Shown piece after piece: positions 26,401 to 38,759 of a stretch of DNA of 64,000 bases. Made by a program: the position numbers and the translations under genes. Under the pieces are notes generated by a model. It ran no database searches, was not told the DNA's origin, and worked only from the letters and a program-made list of their open reading frames with translations. Source of the DNA: Seriola aureovittata. Lineage: Eukaryota > Chordata > Actinopteri > Carangiformes > Carangidae. The stretch lies in assembly GCF_021018895.1 (NCBI RefSeq), contig NC_079377.1, positions 14,329,001 through 14,393,000 of the forward strand. The letters run 5' to 3'. Position 1 is the stretch's first letter; the number at the start of each line of letters is the position of its first letter.

Positions 26401-29400
26401 CTGTACACAACTCTCAACCTCCAAAAACAGCCACTTTTATCCTCCAGGGACTACTGCTGCCCTTACTCACCTTCATACACTGCAAATTCTTCCAGTGTCA
26501 CCCCTTCCCGCTCTCCCTCATCTAGCCACCTGGGGCTGTGTCTATCAAATTTAAAACTCCACATATGAGGCTGTGAAGGGGTCAGCGTGTTACTCCAACT
26601 TCAGTGCAAAAACATAAATGTAAAAGTGACAAGTTGCCAAGTCGCCTGCTGGTTCTAGCTTCATGTTTAGCTGTATTGATTTACTCATCTAACTCACAGC
26701 GAATTTCCCAATATATGGAATCATTCCTTTAACAGTGAAACCAGTTGTTGTGTGTAATGTTTTGAAAGGTTTCACTCATGGTGACACAAACACGGACAGC
26801 TATCACCTAACTCCACATTTCCTCTCAGCTTTACAGAGCTTAGCATCTTTAACCTTGTTTTGGCTTTGAAGCCCACAACTGTCATCATCCTTGTTTCCAC
26901 AAACAATAGGCAGCTACTGTGACTTTTTGGTCAACCCACTGTATACTACTGTAACCTGCTCAGCATCAAATTGCGTGCAGAAAAAAGTTAGCAGCTAGCA
27001 GGTAAACATAGCAGTGCATTTAGCAACTAAAGAGCCAGATATTTTTCTCAGGAGTTGATGGAGACAAAAAAACTGAGTGAATATTAGATTTATGATTCAC
27101 TAGGTGGCCAGAGACATGACTCCAAATGGATGCTAAATTTGTTGCACTGTGTATGCTGGATGTGTTAATTAACAAATTTTCACCATAAGAGGTGATAATA
27201 TACCAGTGTTGCGTTTTCAGCTTGTTGCACTGCCCATAAGTAGCCAAAGAATCAATTTATGCAGGTTTAAGTTTAGACCTTTACTCTCCTTTTCTTGACT
27301 TGCTGGTCTTTTTTTTTTTTTTTTGTGGCTGTGAAGATTCAATCATGGACTCACATTTCCAGATTACAGAGACATGACTGGCTTCACTGCTACCTAGAAG
27401 ATAAGATAGTGCTGATGATATTAGAGTCTGAGTGTGTAAATAGAAGATAAGAGGGTTGATGATGAGGATGTGGCCTGAGCTCTGCTTCCGTTATCCCCAA
27501 TCTGCAGGGATAAACCTCATGCAAATCTGGATTGGATTAGACCAAAGCACAGGGAGCCTAATTAGGAGAGGTTTACTGCTGCGGGCATTAGTTTAATACC
27601 AAAGGAGAGACTTTCGAAAAGTAAAAATGGAAGTAGGTGAGTGAATCGAGGGTTGAATAGAGAAAGAGAGAATGGGATGAGGGAAATAGTCAACATGCAG
27701 GCAGAGCAAGGAGTGGAGCTATGTGAGACCAGGAGAAGACAAAGGAAAGTAAAAAGAAGGAAGAAGGGTAGATTGATAGACATGATTGCACAACAGGGGT
27801 TTCAGAAACAGAGAGGGAGAGACTTCTCAGAAACACCAGATTGAGCTGCAAATCACAGTCAACCCAGAAATGATTCCCGGACCACGGAGAGTCTGTTGCT
27901 ATGGAAACGTCATCATCTCAGGCACTGCTTTAATCTGTGGAAGCCTGTTAAATTAACATGAGGCTCAGGCAGCCACCTTATGTTTCTGTGCTCACAACAC
28001 AACGCTGTGCCAGCATTGTAGCCACTCACTACCGACAAGATTTATTTACAAATGTTTTGCTATTAGAAGGCAGGATTATCTACTCTGTGTTTGTATTCTG
28101 CTTCTTTTGATTTCTTTGATGCAAGTGTTGGTTAAATCTTCATCGAAAGGATCTCAAAATAGATACATACTGTGCTGTATCCCCGTTACTACCTCAATCT
28201 CCTTGTTCTGTCAGAAGGTGTCCTAAGGATTGAACATGCTACTGCACCCTGATTCTGCTGATGCACTGGTGTGAAGTACACAGGGAGTGAAACATCGAAC
28301 CTGCAAGAAAGAAAGAGGCGGTGACAAAGAGGACAGAGTTGAAAAAGAGCAGGAGCAAGAAAGGCAGAGACGGGCAGAGAGAAACGCTACGAGATGTGTG
28401 TGATACTGTACACTGAGATACACAATCAGTGCCAACTGGGATACGAGGCGACCAGAGAATAAGGCTCCACTGTTGACAGTCTAAATGGATGAGGAGTCTG
28501 CATGTGGGCATTAATGCCTCAGAGCTTCACTGTTTCTCTCCGGCAGCAGAGCAGTCAGTCAGTCAGTTATACAACCAGCTCAGCCATGACAGGGGGGTGT
28601 ATTGTTTTTGGATTTGCTTCTCAAATCAGATATATGTCGGTTCGCTTTGATAATCCCATGATGTAGGCAGCATTAATGTATTCAGCCACTGGAGAGGACA
28701 AGAGAGGAGAACCTAAGCCTCCATGCTAAATGATAATAGTGCCATAAAACAGGATACAGTAAGAGCACCTCTGTCATATAGATGAAACCTGCAGTAGTAG
28801 TCTGTGGATAAGCCATATTCAGGTATACTGTACTGATGGATAGTGTAGGTGAATAAAGGCCGGGGGAGCTGAAGAGAATAGAGTGTGGCATCCAGATCGG
28901 TCTCCAGGAGGCCTGCTAGGAACAGACAGCTGTGACATATGAGTGTGTTCGAGGTGCTGACACACGGTCTAGCATTAGCTGCTAGCACAGAGTGTGATGG
29001 ATGGGGTAGGGTGAGCTAGCCATGTAGGCTTTAGCCTACATTGCAAAAAAGTATTTGTCTTATCAGGTCACTTAAAGTGTATTATTAAAATCAAATTTTA
29101 GATAAGTAAATCTGCATGTGAGGTGTCACAAAAGCACTTTCCTCCAGCACAAATCAACTTTTTTATTGAATGGAATAAGATGATCTTGGGACAAGCTCCT
29201 CATTAACCCAAAGATGATTTTAAACAAACTCAAAACTCAAAAACATGCAACTGCATTAGAAACAAACTAATCTGCTTCATTCTGTGAGAAAGTCTATTGA
29301 TTTTTATGTTCAGAAATAAGATTTTTCTTTCTACCCTCAATAAAGCGCAGAATGCCTCAAGATGCGCACTGGTTAAGTGCAAGGCCAACAGTTCTGCACC

Positions 29401-32400
29401 GCTCTAATTATAGACAGACTCTCAGGTTATTCTGAGCAAATAGAGGGCAGAGATTTGGGATTTGAGTCTGGGAGCGAAAAGAAGGGTGATGGGCAGAGAA
29501 AGACAGAGAAAAGGCTAAAAAGTGAAGAGCTGAATGAATCTCATTTTCTTATTTTTTCCCCAGATGTAGATACCACTAAGGATCCCTGTCAAAAGGTTAA
29601 GTGCAGCCGGCACAAGGTGTGTATTGCCCAGGGCTACCAGAGAGCTGTGTGCGTCAACCGCAAGAAACTTGAGCACAGGTGAGTGTGTAGCCCCCTCTAA
29701 CTCCTAAAACACATACCAACAAATCCCCTTCATGCACAGTAACATGAGGTCAACGCAGCCAAGTTTACAGTCCGTGGCTTGTGCTGGTCTGGGATGTGTG
29801 TCCCTGTCGGCCACAGCGGTAATAACAAAGCTTGTTTGTACACCAGTGCAATACGACTGCCTGCTGTTTAATGATAAGCTAATACATTCAGACAACATGG
29901 ATGAGGGCTGTTTGCTTCGTGTTCAGGTTGGTGCTGTGCGTCTGTACTCTGAGTTAGCACAGCAGTTGCTGTCTCAGCTGGAATTAGTGAGGCTGAAGTG
30001 TTTGTGTGTCCTCTGTCCTGCTGCAGGCTGAAGCAGCCTGCTCTCAGGTCTCCTGATGGAAACTGTCAGCCCTGTCCCATCTCCTCCACTGGACCTGTGT
30101 GTGGATCAGACGGACACAACTACGCCTCAAAGGTACCCTGAAACAAATATGTACCCATAGGCCTGGGATTTAATTCAGTATTATAGTTTTATGTACCACT
30201 TTCAGTGGTTTCATGTCTCAATGATACATTTTTTTCAAAATTCAGCTTTATGGTCATTTTAGAGGCTGTAGTTTGTGGTGCTGTTTTTATTATGTTGAAT
30301 CATACTGAGAGGTGTTATATTATATTATGTCCTACCCATTTATATTAATGTCAACAAACCAACAGCACTAAAAGCTGCAGCCTCCAAAATGACCAATAAA
30401 TTGAATCAACACCTCCACACCTCCTAAAACACCTCCCTATTGCAGGACTGTTGTATTAGACTGCATTCATTTTATCTAGCTGTGTCTAATAAACTGTCAA
30501 CTGAGTGTATATTGATAACATTATTAAAATTGCAATATTGATTTCAGTCATATCACCCCTTCTTACAAACATACCCACCTCATATATCTGTTTCTTTAAA
30601 TAATAAAGGCTACAGCACTAGAAGTGATGGTCACACGTCACTATGTTTTCTTTGGAACAATATATTTGGAGACACTAAATCAAACCTCCCATCCCAAAAT
30701 AGTAAAAAAAAAAAAAAACATAATTATAAAAAATAATTGCATCAAACTATCTGCATGATATTTTTGATTCACTCAGCTCTATAGTTCACCTCAGCTCTAA
30801 GAAGCATTTTAATGTCTTTCAGGTCTTTTAGTTCTGTTTTGATTCACTGTCACACACACACACTGTCTGCTCCGTCTGTTTCCAGACAGGGAATCTCTAA
30901 ACCCACTCTAAGCACCTGCCCAGAACCAAACAACAGACAGACAGAGTTAACAACTAGCTGGTGGAGCATTTGGTAGCTAAACAACCAGCTATTTCCCTCA
31001 GGAGTTGATGGAGAGCAAAACAGAGCTAAGAGGAGAGTGAATATTTGACCTATATTCTCCAGGTGGCCAGGAACTCCAAATGAAAAACAATTAGTGCCTG
31101 TTTAAGTTTAAATATCTTTTCTGGGGTTTAATCAGTGTAATGAACATGTGCATTTTCTCACAAAAGAAAAGAAATTAAGGTAGAAATAATAGCTGGGTGT
31201 GCTTGGAGGGTGAGAATCATTGGCAGTGGAACTATACAACATCCCCCTCAGTAAAGAAGTGATCTCAGACGTGTTCTGCACAGATTTCTTTGTAATAACA
31301 TATGTGGTACTGATAAAAATGACTAAAATAGCCTTGACACCTATTACCAACGTAGGTTTTACAAAAAGATACGAGTCAGAGTTAATACATATGTGTAACA
31401 ATATGTGCAGCTGCCACGTGCTGGTGAATTTATTCGCATCTTAAACTTTGTGTTGTGTATGTGTTAGCATAATGTATTATGCATTGTGGGGTAAATAGTG
31501 ACATACGCCTTGCACATTCAGAGCCGAGCGGTGTGAAGAGACTTTCGGGGGAAAAACTGAGACAAAGACTCTTGATATATGGCCTCAGGAGGACCAGTTG
31601 CTGGCTCGTGCTGACTGAATCCGATGTGTTTATTGATTTATGCTTTGTCTTTTGGATCACTATTCCTGACCTTGTGTGCACGCAGAGGTTGGAAAAGTGC
31701 ATTCAGGAGCAAGTCTTAGATTTGAATTAAGCCGTACAGTCGGTTATCTCATGAATATTTGATTGGTGGTGCAGCAATAACTCATTTTACTTCACCTTTG
31801 TGTCCCCTTGTCAATGTCGCCGGCGTGTATGTTAATGCATGTGCGTGTGATTGCATTGCAGTGTAAGCTGGAGCAGCAGGCGTGTCTCACAGGGAAAGAG
31901 CTTACCCTGAAGTGTTCAGGTCTGTGTCCTTGTCCAACTGCAGCCCCTACACCCAAGGAGAGTAAACATGGTAAGATCAAACACACAACAACCACTGCAA
32001 GAAGTAATCAAGCCAAATATATTTAATAAGAATTCACTGCAGCACAGTGCTTCCCATATCTCTTTTTTTTTTTACTCCTTATCTCTGTGTCTCACACACA
32101 ATAAGTACAACAATCATCATAACAACATGAATGGGTGCAACAAATATATTCTTCCTCTCCCTCTGGCCTCCGCAGAGAGCTGTACCGGACAGGATCTGGC
32201 TGATCTTGGGGAGCGCCTGAGGGACTGGTTCCAGCTGCTGCAGAGCAATGCCAAGCAGAACAACAACAGCAAGCCCGGGGCCAGAACCACTGCAGCAAGC
32301 AGCACATCAGGTTAGAGCTACAACTTAATGAATCCTGATCATATTCAGGGTAAGTTACAGTAGTTAAATTACAGATATCATACTATAGAAATGTCTGAAC

Positions 32401-33854
32401 AGGTCTCATATCTCAGTGAAGACAATGGTTGTTGCTGCTCAGGTGCTACTGCTAACATAACAGTTGATGCTACAATTGGAAATCAAAAAAGAACTCCAAC
32501 AGGGAGAGTAAAATCCTCACAAATTCAGCATTATGGTTCTGCTGGTGCTGCTTCCACTTTCATGTTTTCTCCTGCCCCTCTCTGGATAGATCTCCCTGGG
32601 TATCATAAGTTTTAAAATAGGTACAAGGGCAGCAACAGCAAATAAGCCTCAGGATCTAGTCGGCCACAAGTTAGTACCTGACAAGAGACCATTTTTTTGG
32701 TTGAAACCTGTGCATTGGAAGCAGGAGATATTTCTGAGCACACTGGCATTGTTTCATTCTCCATTTGTGCAGCTGTCCCCTGATTTAAAAAAAAAAAAAA
32801 AAAAAAATGATTGTTTGTTTGTCTTTCTTTGTGTTTGCAGTGCTGGACAGGAGCCTGGTAGCTAGCTGTAAGGACTCCATTGGCTGGATGTTTTCCAAGC
32901 TGGACACCAATAGTGATCTGTACCTGGACCAGGCTGAGCTGGCTGCCATCAACCTGGACAAGTACGAGGTCTGCATCAGGCCTTTCTTCAACTCCTGTGA
33001 CTCCTACAGGGACGGCAAAGTCTCCACTGCCGAGTGGTGCCTCTGCTTCTGGAGAGAGAGTGAGTATTCTGGGGGAGGATGTGCGTCGTGATAGGTTGTG
33101 CATACACACTGTCATGTGCCTGTGTGCTGACATATTCCCCTTGGCACATGCATTCAAACTTCAAGGCGCACAACTGTCCTCAGATGAATCCTCCTCTGTG
33201 TCATGTGCTGGTCCGTCATTATTTGTCTTCCTGCTCACCCTCCTGTTCCCCTTATGGGTGAAACGGTCACTAGAAACATTCCTGCTGCTTTTTGGCGGCC
33301 TGGTTCTCCCACAGCTCTCGTAGATGGTGCCTGTCAGCCAAGCAGAAACTACCACTAGGTCTCAAGCTGATCCGGTTCTTTCTTTGGGAAGGAATTGATT
33401 TTAAAATTGCAAGAGGTCATTAGGAAACATTGATTACAAGAGAATTCACTGCTGATTGTTGTGGTCACATTTTAGGTAGTCTATATCTCTGTTCCATGTC
33501 TAATTTTGCTTAGGGGTGTGCTTTATTCCTTTTTTTTTTTTTTTCACCTAAAAATAATTTTCTGTTGTTTTTTAGAGCCCCCCTGCCTGGCTGAACTCGA
33601 GAGGATTCAAGTACTAGACGGTGGCAAGAGAAAATTTGGTAGGTATCTGACTTCTGATGAAAGCGTTTCAACCCAATTGGATCTGTCTTTCTTGGTCGAG
33701 GGGCTTCATCGAGCAGATGACAAGCAGGAGGCGGGGATTAGTCCCTGATCAGTCTCGTGGATTAGAACGTTATACTGACAGACGGCAAAGGAAAGCAGCC
33801 ATCAGTGTCTCTTACATCTATGTGTATGCGGTTGAATATGCGAGTGTGTGTGGA

Positions 33855-33888
<34 letters not shown>

Positions 33889-35387
33889 CATGTCCACACT
33901 GCAGATTTTGGCTGGCTGACTGGGCTCTGAGTCAGGACTCTCCAAGGACACAGAGCAGTGAGCAGGGGGCAGCCTGCCAGCCCGACGCTCAGATGTTCCC
34001 TTGAAAGACCGGACAGACAGTTCTCATTTGTGTTAGACCTCTTTCCCTTCTTTTACAATATTATGAAAATAGCCTCTGAAATATTTAACGTCATAACAGA
34101 TACATCCATCTCTGAAGAGTATGACAGCTTACTCTCCTTAAGCGAAGGTTACATTTTGCCTCAGTGCCCTTTTCCTGGCTTTCTCCACCCTTATGTGACA
34201 AACATTTCATATTCATGTAACCGCTCAAAAAATGAAAACTTTCCAATCTTGTGTCCTCCCTTATTCCATGATGATTAGCCAGCCACCCTCCACACCGCCC
34301 CAATATGCTGCAATATGCTGACTTAATACTTATTCACCCCCATCTTGCTCCGTGAACATATTTGTATTCATGGAATATGGAATTGGCTGCCACGTATGCT
34401 GCATGCATTACATTCTCACTTGGGCTGGGTGCCATGTGTGATGAGGCGTGATGCAGGATGTGTTTATCTGCTTTTGCCTTCATGGGGTTTGGAGAGATTA
34501 TACTGTACTGTGGGATCAGGTCACTTTACCACACCTGACTCTTGTTTGTTTCTATGTGTGCGTGTCAGGTCGATTCATCCCCAGCTGCGATGAAGACGGC
34601 TACTACAGGAAGCAGCAGTGTGACAGGGGAGAGTGCTGGTGTGTTGACCAGAACGGAGGAGAAGTAGCTGGATCTAGGATTCGTGGCAAGCCAGACTGCG
34701 GTAAGTCCAATAGGTGTCAGCTGTCGATATATTAATAGAATTTGAACCTGAAAGCTGAATGTAGAAAGAGAAGAAAACTCTGCTGTGGATCAGCCCACTT
34801 CACCCCCACATGCCTTTCGCACAAGGCTTCCTTTATGTTAAAGGACTGAGGCCCACTGCAACATCACTCACGCAGGGACCAGTGCCACATTCATGTGTCC
34901 AGAGTCATTTGCATTCTAAAGCGCTGCTTGTCGCTGTGAGAAAAGTCTTTCAAGATAAATGAGGACTGGTTGGACTGAACCTGCGCCTGATAAGAATGGG
35001 TCCCCTGGCAAGGTTTAGAAATAGCTATTAAAATCCAGACAAAGTCAAACACATGCCCCCTTTTTGCTACTGCAGTCCTGTTTTTTAAATTGATTTCAGT
35101 ATTTCTCTTTGGTATATAAGGGACTCCATCAAAGTTGAGAGGAAGATACGCTGAACAGAATTTATTGCAATATACAAGATGACCACATTGGATAATTCAA
35201 TCTCTATGTGCCCCCCACCCTTGCTCTACATTTTTCTACAGATGATGAAATGGTGTATTCAGGTGATTTTGGCAGCGGGGTCGGATGGGAGGACGAGGAA
35301 GAGAAAGAAGCCGAGGAGACTGCAGAGGAGGCTGAGGAGGAAGAGGGAGAGGTGGGAGAGGTGGATGATGGGGGATATATCTGGTAA
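8437..35387 (+). CDS. spock2: Testican-2 (SPARC/osteonectin, CWCV and Kazal-like proteoglycan 2)
   Basis: Secreted heparan/chondroitin sulfate proteoglycan of extracellular matrix. Coding exons: 8437-8625, 22199-22207, 22767-22812, 29564-29678, 30027-30132, 31862-31970, 32176-32310, 32841-33059, 33576-33638, 34569-34700, 35242-35387. All have AG/GT borders and phases close to 422 aa (human about 424). The start has a strong context (ACCATGG). Order: hydrophobic signal peptide (first ~25 residues); testican N-terminal region with GNFMEDEQWL and KHWNRFRD; Cys-rich follistatin/Kazal module with VCGSDGH and KCKLEQQAC; SPARC-type calcium-binding domain with DSIGWMFSKLD and NLDKYEVC; thyroglobulin type-1 domain with CWCV; acidic tail with SG sites (YSGDFGSG) for glycosaminoglycan, ending GGYIW as in human. 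Testican-1 lacks the EVE and diverges more; synteny also favours SPOCK2. Confidence 0.96.
12493..12513. repeat. Poly-T tract
   Basis: 21 consecutive T in spock2 intron 1. No retroelement was recognised on its flanks. Confidence 0.85.
19180..19630 (+). repeat. Probable degraded interspersed repeat in spock2 intron 1
   Basis: Blocks such as gtgtcccaacggtaacaaaa, gaacccaaaccgcgatgacg and gatcgctatcagtttcctgt resemble a repeat I remember from teleost genomes. Only one copy is present in this window, so the call rests on memory. A weak B-box-like ggctcaaaccctcga is present, but it is not enough to call a tRNA-derived SINE. Confidence 0.35.
20013..20037. repeat. Poly-T tract
   Basis: 25 consecutive T in spock2 intron 1. 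Confidence 0.85.
22199..22207 (+). other. spock2: 9-nt microexon of spock2 (Glu-Val-Glu)
   Basis: GAGGTAGAG is preceded by a pyrimidine-rich tract ending TTTCACCAG and followed by the donor GTCAGT. It is in phase 0 on both sides. It joins exon 1 (ending NRFRD) to exon 3 (starting DDYVRTW) and restores the EVE of human testican-2 (NRFRD-EVE-DDY, from memory). Without it the frame is kept and the product reads NRFRD-DDY, as in human testican-1. It is therefore a natural candidate for a cassette microexon. Confidence 0.88.
22401..22417. repeat. Poly-G tract (17 G)
   Basis: 17 consecutive G in spock2 intron 2, about 190 bases after the microexon. It could form a G-quadruplex in DNA or in the nascent RNA. 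Confidence 0.85.
26203..26220. repeat. Poly-C tract (18 C)
   Basis: 18 consecutive C in spock2 intron 3. On the minus strand this is a G18 run. Confidence 0.85.
26640..26735 (+). repeat. Interspersed repeat fragment, family B
   Basis: It contains ctggttctagcttcatgttt, ctcatctaactcacagcgaa and an end ggaatcattcctttaa. It shares the gctggtggctgtag/ctggttctagcttca block with the paired elements at 60.28-60.46 kb. I recall the ...attcctttaa end as common in spiny-rayed fish. Confidence 0.5.
26900..27290 (+). repeat. Interspersed repeat, family D (copy 1)
   Basis: It shares ordered blocks with 30930-31110: ctcaggagttgatggaga, gagtgaatatt, aggtggccag, actccaaatg and gtttaagttta. Two copies 3.9 kb apart in the same orientation in one gene support a dispersed family. 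Class unknown. Confidence 0.6.
30900..31115 (+). repeat. Interspersed repeat, family D (copy 2)
   Basis: It lies in the spock2 intron after the exon ending at 30132. It shares ctcaggagttgatggaga, gagagtgaatattt, ccaggtggccagga, ctccaaatga and gtttaagttta with 26960-27290. The copy may begin further left, as far as about 30.55 kb, but similarity there is not clear. Confidence 0.6.
32787..32807. repeat. Poly-A tract near a spock2 acceptor
   Basis: 21 consecutive A just before the T-rich tract of the acceptor for exon 32841-33059. It is likely length-variable. Confidence 0.85.
33857..33885. repeat. (TG)n microsatellite
   Basis: Uninterrupted TG run of about 14 units in the spock2 intron after exon 33576-33638. 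Confidence 0.9.
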
Positions 35388-36014
35388 AGGGCCAACGGTT
35401 AGTCCAACCTCTCTACGGGAGCATCTTGATGGTTCCAAACACAGACACACACACACACAGATCCTGCTAAGAGATGGACATGGTGAAGCTCTCACACTCA
35501 GAACAACACTGGCTTGTGAAAAAGCGAGGGAGAGGGTTGCGCGGGTTGGGAGAGGGAAGATGCATATGCTATGGGAGTATTTAATGTTACAGAATGTTCT
35601 TAAAATGGGCAAGGGAAGGGAAAATATCACTATTCAGAAATTATGGGTCTGGAGTCAAGAATTTTGTCCCTCATATTTGTGAATCTTTGTTCTCTTATGT
35701 TGTATGTCCTTTGAACTATCTTTGAGCAGTTTTAAGCTGATGCATAATGGAGCTGCAGGTGCTTCTCATGTGCTTGCATAAAAAAATGGAGAAAGATTTG
35801 GTGCATTTCAGTCGTCTAAATTGGCCTCTTTCATCTTTTCTTTATGCAGATTAACACAATTTAGATTACCAGTTTTGGTTTCAGGCAGGAAACGGGCGAT
35901 AAAGAGAAGAAGCCACATTAGAATACTGAAAAGCACCCGTCGACTTTACTGTTTACATGTCATACGCTTTGGCTCATATGTGACAGTAGTGCTCTGTCTC
36001 ATTCATGACATATT

Positions 36015-36037
36015 AAAAAAAAAAAAAAAAAAAAAAA
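36015..36037. repeat. Poly-A tract in the spock2 3' UTR
   Basis: 23 genomic A within the presumed 3' UTR. Oligo-dT priming here could create a false short 3' end in cDNA data. Confidence 0.8.
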
Positions 36038-36196
36038 GTTTCTCACGCATCACTCTTTAGCTTGTATATAATGTGTGTATCAGAAGAGAGATTGTCACCT
36101 ATTAGTCCCGTTATCAATGCCTTGAAAGACTAGCAGAATGTACTGCTTAGTTGACAAGTGTACATCGTATCATAATGTGGCTCAAATATTGTGTTT

Positions 36197-36202
36197 AATA
36201 AA
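36197..36202 (+). terminator. spock2 polyadenylation signal
   Basis: AATAAA about 810 bases after the spock2 stop codon, followed by a second related hexamer (ttaaataaac) near 36215. It is the best candidate for the end of the transcript, close to 36.22 kb. Confidence 0.5.
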
Positions 36203-36219
36203 AAAAATAGATTAAATAA

Positions 36220-38380
36220 ACTGGTCTATGTGGCCCAGCAGGCCACCATACATCTGCGTCTGTGCTCTCCTTCACTCTTTGTTCCTTGTCAAGTGTTGGC
36301 AGCAATGTGATCCTCAAGCAGTGGGGTTGTGTACAGAATGGGCAAGTACATGTATATACCATATAGCTATTTTTTTTTTTTTCAGGAAGCACTAACCGTT
36401 CTTAGTGGGCTGCACCAAATCGTTAAAAGAAAAATGAAGGTCTCCACATTCGAAGCACACCCACTAAAGCTCAGCTGGTATTGGGTTTTTGAGACTGATA
36501 ATGTGTTTGAGTTTAAACAAGACTAAGAGTGAACAGCCATGTTAGTGACTGTGAGGCTGTGTCTAGGCTCAGCAGTGGTTTGAGTTAAATCCTAATGTCA
36601 GCCTGCTAACATGCCCATGCACTTAACACAAATTCATCTGAGATTAAAAGTAATGTCATTCCTACTTTTAGGTGTTTGGTCATAATTTATTAGACAAGGA
36701 GATATTTTAACCTGATGCTGGCGCTATATCTGAAAAGTTAAAGGACGATCGAAGTGATAACAATTCTGTGGAAGAAAGTAATGTCCGTAATGACAAAATA
36801 TCTTTCTTTAATAAAAAAAATGTAAGTGATATTTATCAAAAATGTTAGCCATGTTAGCGTCATGGCTCTAATGTATATGTCAGTCACTTTGGTTCACACT
36901 GAAATACCACAAGTATTGATATCTTACTATGAAATTTGTACAGACCTGCTGACTTTGGTGATCCTCTGACATTTCCTCTTGTGCCACCATAGGATTGGCA
37001 TTTGTGGTTTTGCCAGTGCTCTCTGGTAAATAAAGGCACTGTTGGTGACCTCCCTCATTATTTCTTGTTACATATTAACCAACATGTATACGCCATTACC
37101 AATATGTCTGTGATAAGCTAAAATTGTCAGATAATATCAGCCTAGCAGTATATTGGCTGGACTTTAATTATCAGATCTTTATCATCACTGCACCACTGCC
37201 CCTGGGCAAATATTTTCCTCAAGCAATTTCTGTGATTCATGATGCACAAAGTAGGTCAGAGTTTTGTCAATACAAGTAAAATGTACTTATGTTTCTTTAT
37301 ATCTGTATTTTCTCAAAACACTAATTTTTAAATATCATGCACTTCTTCTTGTTAATGAAATTAGGCAGTTGGGTGATATGGTGGATATTTAGGTGATTAT
37401 AATTTGGTTACAAACTAATCCACATAATTTCCGGACGTCAGTGTAAGAAAACTTCTCAGATTAAATAACTTCAGTTCCGTTTTTAAATTAATTTTCTGAA
37501 AACATGTAATAAATAACATGTTATAATACACATTTTAGCAGCCTGTCTTCTAAGGCTTGTTTTAATTCTCATGAGGTACAATTTCAAGGACATAAATCTC
37601 TGTGACTTTTTCTCAGAGGAGCAGACCTTATTGTTGGCTCACTTCTCTTGCCTCACCTCATTCTGCTGTGGTGTGTAGCTTATAGCTATGGGAAACCAGC
37701 AGAAATGAGATACAGACCCAGGTCTGCATATCAGCACTAAAAGCACAATGCCTATAGAAAACTCTCTCCTCATCCTCCTCGGGACATTGCTCAAGCCTCT
37801 CCACTGTCAACTATTCAGTCTGGGAACTGTGAAATAGAAACCTTACAGTATGTTACAGTGTATGCACGTCCTCTGGTGCTCAGGCCATGAAAGCTTGTCT
37901 TAGCATTGTAAAAACTGACAGTAACCAATCCTCTGAAATGTCATTTCTCAGTTTCACATTTCTGTGATAATGGAAATCAGTAACAGCAATGTCCCAGTGG
38001 GTGAAACCTTAAATGTGTTTTCTGGGAGTGGGTATGCCTGCCAACAGATGTCTGAATACCTGATACCGACAGCCAGTCCTCTGGCTACCCAAAGGGACCA
38101 ATCATTTTCAGCAGCCTGTCAGCTTATTATATTGAATATTCCTCCTGCTTGGTAAAAACAAGCCATATGTATGAGAACCAGGTGTAAATCCTAACACATG
38201 CTTCCAGGAAGCGCACCGTCCTTTTTTGCTGCTGTAACTGTGAAATAACTAAGGCTCAGATGTGTTCAATCTGCCATCGTTTCATTTGATGCTGCTCCTT
38301 TGGTATTATAGTTGCCATAATGTGGGTAATTTGTAACAGTTGTGTACAGAAATATACACAGGTACTGAATATCACCAGAA
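36220..38380. other. Convergent intergenic region, spock2 to tysnd1
   Basis: The 3' ends of spock2 (plus) and tysnd1 (minus) face each other across this stretch. It contains one family C repeat (36.57-37.03 kb). I see no coding sequence or RNA gene in the rest. Confidence 0.6.
36565..37035 (-). repeat. Interspersed repeat, family C (copy 2)
   Basis: The plus strand shows ctgctaacatgcccatgca, tgttagcgtcatggctcta, tttggtgatcctctgaca and cttgtgccaccatagga. In reverse complement the section 36845-37010 aligns loosely with 4870-5030 in spock2's upstream intergenic region. I recall the same block order from other teleost genomes. Class not determined. Confidence 0.55.
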
Positions 38381-38385
38381 TAAAC

Positions 38386-38400
38386 TTTATTCATTTTATT
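38386..38400 (-). terminator. tysnd1 polyadenylation signals
   Basis: Two AATAAA hexamers on the minus strand (TTTATT at 38386-38391 and 38395-38400), about 360-375 bases past the tysnd1 stop codon. Confidence 0.5.
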
Positions 38401-38759
38401 ACAACTAAACAATCACTACATGTATTAAAGTAACTTTAATTTGGCTGTTAATATAAAGTGTTTTTTTTTGTTTTTTTTAAATATATTTCACAGTATTTAT
38501 TGTATGATTCTGGGTTAGAGTATCAACAAATGGAATACATGATTCTTGTTTTACTTACATTTACTCCATCAGCTCTGTGCCTGTGATTGTAACTAATCGA
38601 AGTATAAAACATTAAATTACATAATTAAAAATATCAGTTTTGTTTAAAAAAGATAAGCATAATCTTAATATTATTATTATGTGAAAGATATTTTGACTAA
38701 TTCATTTCAATGTAATCATCCAACTGTTTTCTCTAACACATTGTTGCAAGGGTCCTCAG

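Larger units (their letters stand above)
22813..29563 (+). other. spock2 intron 3 (6.8 kb)
   Basis: No coding exon was found. It contains a C18 tract at 26203-26220, repeat-derived sequence at 26.6-27.3 kb and a T run near 27.31 kb. The remainder is unique, AT-rich sequence with no recognisable gene. Confidence 0.6.

Noticed and set aside
32612..33157. 181-codon minus-strand open frame
   Set aside because: It is antisense to the spock2 calcium-binding exon at 32841-33059 and reads through a poly-T tract. The plus-strand exon explains the openness.
35179..35682. 167-codon plus-strand frame rich in Arg and Lys
   Set aside because: Alternative frame of the acidic, GA-rich last exon of spock2; the basic composition is a reading-frame effect.
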